A stretch of DNA of 64,000 nucleotides, from assembly GCF_022402485.1 (NCBI RefSeq), contig NZ_JAKRSA010000024.1, positions 2,140 to 66,139 on the forward strand, given 5' to 3'. The notes beneath the pieces are model-generated. The model did no database searches and had not been told where the DNA came from. It saw nothing but the letters and a program-made list of their open reading frames with translations. Numbering within the stretch: position 1 is the first letter of the stretch; every line of letters begins with the position of its first letter. Shown here piece by piece: positions 61,826-64,000 of the stretch. The position numbers and the translations under genes are program-made. The stretch is from Phenylobacterium sp. GTDB lineage: Bacteria; Pseudomonadota; Alphaproteobacteria; Caulobacterales; Caulobacteraceae.

Positions 61826-62491
61826 TCACTCGAAAAGGTCAAGATTCTCCGTTTCCTCTTCCAGTATCTGACGGGCCAGAACACGGGATACAGGCCGATG
61901 GGTCTCCCCCGACACTACGTCCAGGCGCTGCACGAGCGCCCAGGCCGCTGTGGCGGACCGCTCCATGCGCTTGACCAGATAGGGGATCACATCATCGTGT
62001 GGCGTGATGTTGCAGCGGGTGAATAGGCCCCGCAGCAGTGCCTCCAGAACCTCATCATCGGGGGGCTCGATCTCGGCCACCTGCAGGGCGTTGAGTCGTG
62101 ACCGGAGGTCGGCCAGTTGAACAGGCCAGGTTGAGGGTAGGCTGCGCGCGGTGAGCAAGAGGCCGCCCCCGTCGCGCCCGGCCATGTTGATCCGGTGAAA
62201 CAGGAACTCTTCGTCGAACCCCTGGTCGAGATCCTCGATCAGGATAGGCCCCATCTGTGCCAGATCGCCGCCATGAGGGGAAAGCTCATGGGCTGTGACG
62301 GTCTCGGCCCATAGCCGCGCGAGGTGAGTCTTGCCGACCCCCGACGGCCCCACCAACACCAGGGTTCCCCCATGCCAGGCCGGCCTGGCCGCCAGGGCCT
62401 CCCGCGCTGCGGCATTTGATGGCCCCGGGGCGAAGTCATCCCGTTCGTAGGCAGGAGGACGTCGAAGCTTCAGCCGAAGCTGCCGGGCCAT
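61826..62491 (-). CDS. hdaA: DnaA regulatory inactivator HdaA
   Basis: 221 residues. Short AAA+ protein resembling DnaA domain III: LVGPSGVGKTHLARLW (Walker A), ILIEDLDQGFDEEFLFHRIN (Walker B), LPSTWPVQLADLRSRL and a C-terminal lid. The N-terminal QLRLKLRRPPAYERDDF includes a clamp-binding-like QLRLKL followed by PPA, the shape expected for Hda proteins that bind the beta clamp. With the clamp it stimulates DnaA-ATP hydrolysis. First in a unit with ppk1 and ppx. A hairpin at 62519-62547 lies in its leader. Confidence 0.93.
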   Translation of the reverse strand: MARQLRLKLRRPPAYERDDFAPGPSNAAAREALAARPAWHGGTLVLVGPSGVGKTHLARLWAETVTAHELSPHGGDLAQMGPILIEDLDQGFDEEFLFHRINMAGRDGGGLLLTARSLPSTWPVQLADLRSRLNALQVAEIEPPDDEVLEALLRGLFTRCNITPHDDVIPYLVKRMERSATAAWALVQRLDVVSGETHRPVSRVLARQILEEETENLDLFE

Positions 62492-62518
62492 GGTCCCTAT
62501 CCAAAGAGGTTACGCGAT

Positions 62519-62547
62519 CACGGGCGAACCTAGCAGGCTCGCCCGTG
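62519..62547. repeat. Perfect 9-base inverted repeat between hdaA and the dodecin gene
   Basis: CACGGGCGA (62519-62527) and TCGCCCGTG (62539-62547) flank an 11-base loop, 28 bases upstream of the divergent hdaA start. There is no T-tract. It may be a leader hairpin of hdaA or a regulator site shared by the two divergent genes. Confidence 0.45.
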
Positions 62548-62674
62548 GGGGTCGATGCAGCCTGACCTGTGGCCTGGGGACGAGACGATCTCAACTGTGG
62601 GGCAAGCGGGAACGCACCGCGCGATCGGACGCTAACTCAGGGTGTCACCTTGGCACCGCCATAAGGAGTTTTGC

Positions 62675-62893
62675 ATGTCCGATCATGTTTACCGGGTCGT
62701 TGAACTGGTAGGGTCGTCCGATCAGAGCATCGACCACGCGATCCGTAACGCCGTGTCCGAGGCGTCGAAGTCCCTTAGGGACATGCGATGGTACGAGGTG
62801 ACCGCCACACGGGGCGAGATCGTCGAAGGCCAGGTGGGCCACTTTCAGGTCTATCTGAAGGTGGGTTTCACCCTGGAAGGCTCCCGTGACTGA
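62675..62893 (+). CDS. Dodecin family flavin-binding protein
   Basis: 72 residues from ATG at 62675 with AAGGAG upstream. DHVYRVVELVGSSDQSIDHAIRNAVSEASKSLRDMRWYEVTATRGEIVEGQVGHFQVYLKVGFTLEG is the dodecin pattern, with Trp in RWYEV stacking on flavin. It forms dodecamers that store flavin. A single gene facing the Ate/Bpt gene, 10 bases from its stop. Confidence 0.93.
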   Translation: MSDHVYRVVELVGSSDQSIDHAIRNAVSEASKSLRDMRWYEVTATRGEIVEGQVGHFQVYLKVGFTLEGSRD

Positions 62894-62902
62894 GCGGTCC
62901 GA

Positions 62903-63667
62903 TCAACCCCGCGGCGGATTGAGGATTTCGCGGCTGTTGACCCGCGCCCACCCCTCGGGCCGCAGGAGCTCAATGGGAGAAAAGCGGGCCTTGTAGTCCA
63001 TCTTGTCGCTGCCCCGGACCCAATAGCCCAGATAGACATGTGGCAGTTCCAGGAGGCCCGCCTGCACCACATGGTCGAGGATCATAAATGATCCCAGACT
63101 GCGCCGGGCCTGGTCGGGATCGTAAAAGCTGTAGACCATGGAAAGTCCGTCCCCCATCAGGTCGATGAGGGCGCAGGCCACCAGATCGCCTGGGCCGCCA
63201 TCGGCCGAGCGGACCCGATACTCGACCATATGCGTGCGCACGGCGGTGTCCTCGACCATGGCGACATAGTCGGGCCAGCTCATCTCGGCCATGCCACCGT
63301 CCACATGGCGGGTCACCAGGTAACGGCGGAGCAGGTCAAACTGTTCAGCGGTGGCCTCGGCTTCGACGACGGAGCGCTGAATGTCGTCGTTGCGCGCCAG
63401 TGTCCGACGCTCTGACCGGGAGAAGGTGTAGTCAGAGACCGGCAGGCGGGCGGAGATGCAGGCCATGCAGGACTCGCAGGCCGGCCTGTAGGCGATGTTC
63501 TGGGAGCGGCGGAACCCCATTTGAGTGAGGGAGTCATTGACGCTGGGCCCGTCGGTCAGCGGCAGGTGTGCAAACACCTTTCGCTCGTAGCGGTCAGGCA
63601 GGTAGGGGCAAGGCGACGGTGCGGTAAGGAAGAACCTGAGCTGTCGCGTTGGGAAATGCTGCGTCAC
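62903..63667 (-). CDS. bpt: Arginyl/leucyl-tRNA-protein transferase (Ate/Bpt family)
   Basis: 254 residues from GTG at 63667. FFLTAPSPCPYLPDRYERKVFAHL, then RRSQNIAYRPACESCMACISARLPV with its Cys cluster, and the C-terminal YLGYWVRGSDKMDYKARFSPIELL are the family motifs. It adds an amino acid to N-terminal Asp/Glu of proteins to route them to ClpAP (N-end rule). Bacterial members mostly use leucine (Bpt). The aminoacyl choice cannot be read directly. Upstream is the MotB-like fragment. Confidence 0.95.
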   Translation of the reverse strand: MTQHFPTRQLRFFLTAPSPCPYLPDRYERKVFAHLPLTDGPSVNDSLTQMGFRRSQNIAYRPACESCMACISARLPVSDYTFSRSERRTLARNDDIQRSVVEAEATAEQFDLLRRYLVTRHVDGGMAEMSWPDYVAMVEDTAVRTHMVEYRVRSADGGPGDLVACALIDLMGDGLSMVYSFYDPDQARRSLGSFMILDHVVQAGLLELPHVYLGYWVRGSDKMDYKARFSPIELLRPEGWARVNSREILNPPRG

Positions 63668-63784
63668 GGACCGGGTTTCGACCTTAAGCCTCTGTGTCGC
63701 CGTGGATTAGGCGGCAAGGAGACCGTTCAGGCAAGCTGCACATTTTGGTGAAGCTGGGCCAATTCACCCATATCCGGGACCTTT

Positions 63785-64000
63785 TCAGGGCTGGACATCC
63801 GGCGGCAGGACCGGAGCCTCACGCAGCAAGACCACGGCGATCCGCCGATTGCCGGGCAGGGTGGGGTCGTCTGGGTAGAGCGGCTCGGAATTGGCCTTGC
63901 CTGATACCTGATAAATGCGATCGGCGGCCACCCCGGCCCCTTGCAGAACCCGTCGGGACGAGTCGGCTCGGGTCGCTGAGAGGGCCCAGTCTCCCTCCGA
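63785..64000 (-). CDS. MotB-like OmpA/MotB-domain protein (C-terminal fragment; start beyond window)
   Basis: The minus strand reads 71 codons from the window edge to TGA at 63785. DWALSATRADSSRRVLQGAGVAADRIYQVSGKANSEPLYPDDPTLPGNRRIAVVLLRE is the peptidoglycan-binding OmpA/MotB C-terminal half, with the NRRI signature. The closest shape is the flagellar stator protein MotB (DDPxxPxNRRI). The rest lies outside the window, so identification as motB is probable but partial. The 117 bases to the next gene hold no feature I can name. Confidence 0.8.
   Translation of the reverse strand, partial: SEGDWALSATRADSSRRVLQGAGVAADRIYQVSGKANSEPLYPDDPTLPGNRRIAVVLLREAPVLPPDVQP

Noticed and set aside
1..64000. 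tRNA, rRNA, CRISPR, insertion sequence or prophage
   Set aside because: I inspected all spacers over 70 bases and found no cloverleaf, repeat array, transposase or phage gene; the window is mainly core chromosome.

Overview
This 64-kb window is high-GC, densely packed chromosomal DNA from an alphaproteobacterium, most likely of the order Caulobacterales (Caulobacter/Phenylobacterium-like). The evidence is the gene content and order: an HdaA-type replication regulator beside ppk and ppx, the lptF-lptG-lptD-surA-pdxA-rsmA run, a rpsF-rpsR-rplI then dnaB-alr-radA-cvpA-purF run, a large TonB-dependent receptor, an Ate/Bpt aminoacyltransferase, and GCTATA-type -10 elements. The genus assignment is an inference from protein character, not from a search. 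I see no rRNA, tRNA, CRISPR array, insertion sequence or prophage.

Region by region. 1-1.0 kb: a MarR-type regulator (cut by the window edge) divergent from a YbaA-like DUF1428 gene. 1.1-8.4 kb: an accessory cassette with an MTA-phosphorylase-like gene, a radical SAM enzyme with two glycosyltransferases of the TIGR04282/TIGR04283 (arsenosugar-associated) families, DUF1499, a SelD-N-domain-like FAD oxidoreductase, a mercuric-reductase-like flavoprotein and a TVP38/TMEM64 membrane protein. This is the best candidate for an incompletely described pathway. 8.6-14.2 kb: a TonB-dependent receptor, an Lrp/AsnC regulator with AT-rich coding sequence, and an exported M20 amidohydrolase, which together look like a nutrient-uptake island. 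14.6-16.0 kb: a DUF6249 membrane protein, a sigma-70-family (ECF-like) factor and a small two-helix membrane protein that may be its regulator.

16.0-30.3 kb is core: panB; a YfgM-like TPR protein, bamB and der; then, on the minus strand, rpsF-rpsR-rplI with an intrinsic terminator, and a long run dnaB-alr-radA-cvpA-purF-symporter-SDR joined by short gaps or 4-base overlaps. 30.7-31.8 kb holds a small unknown gene and a DsbA-family protein. 32.0-38.2 kb is the fatty-acid cluster fabD-fabG-acpP-fabF followed by mltG, yicC and gmk, with a terminator or attenuator between acpP and fabF. 38.2-47.4 kb is a mechanosensitive channel and the LPS-export/outer-membrane assembly operon lptF-lptG-lptD-surA-pdxA-rsmA.

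47.5-50.7 kb: pepA, an alpha/beta hydrolase, holC, an I78-type lipoprotein, and a 35-residue membrane ORF. 50.7-55.0 kb: a soluble hybrid histidine kinase and an ABC-F ATPase. 55.3-58.1 kb: ndk, purM and rnd, with a strong bidirectional terminator between ndk and purM and a promoter that predicts a near-leaderless rnd mRNA. 58.1-64.0 kb: hdaA-ppk-ppx, dodecin, the Ate/Bpt transferase, and the C-terminal end of a MotB-like protein at the edge.
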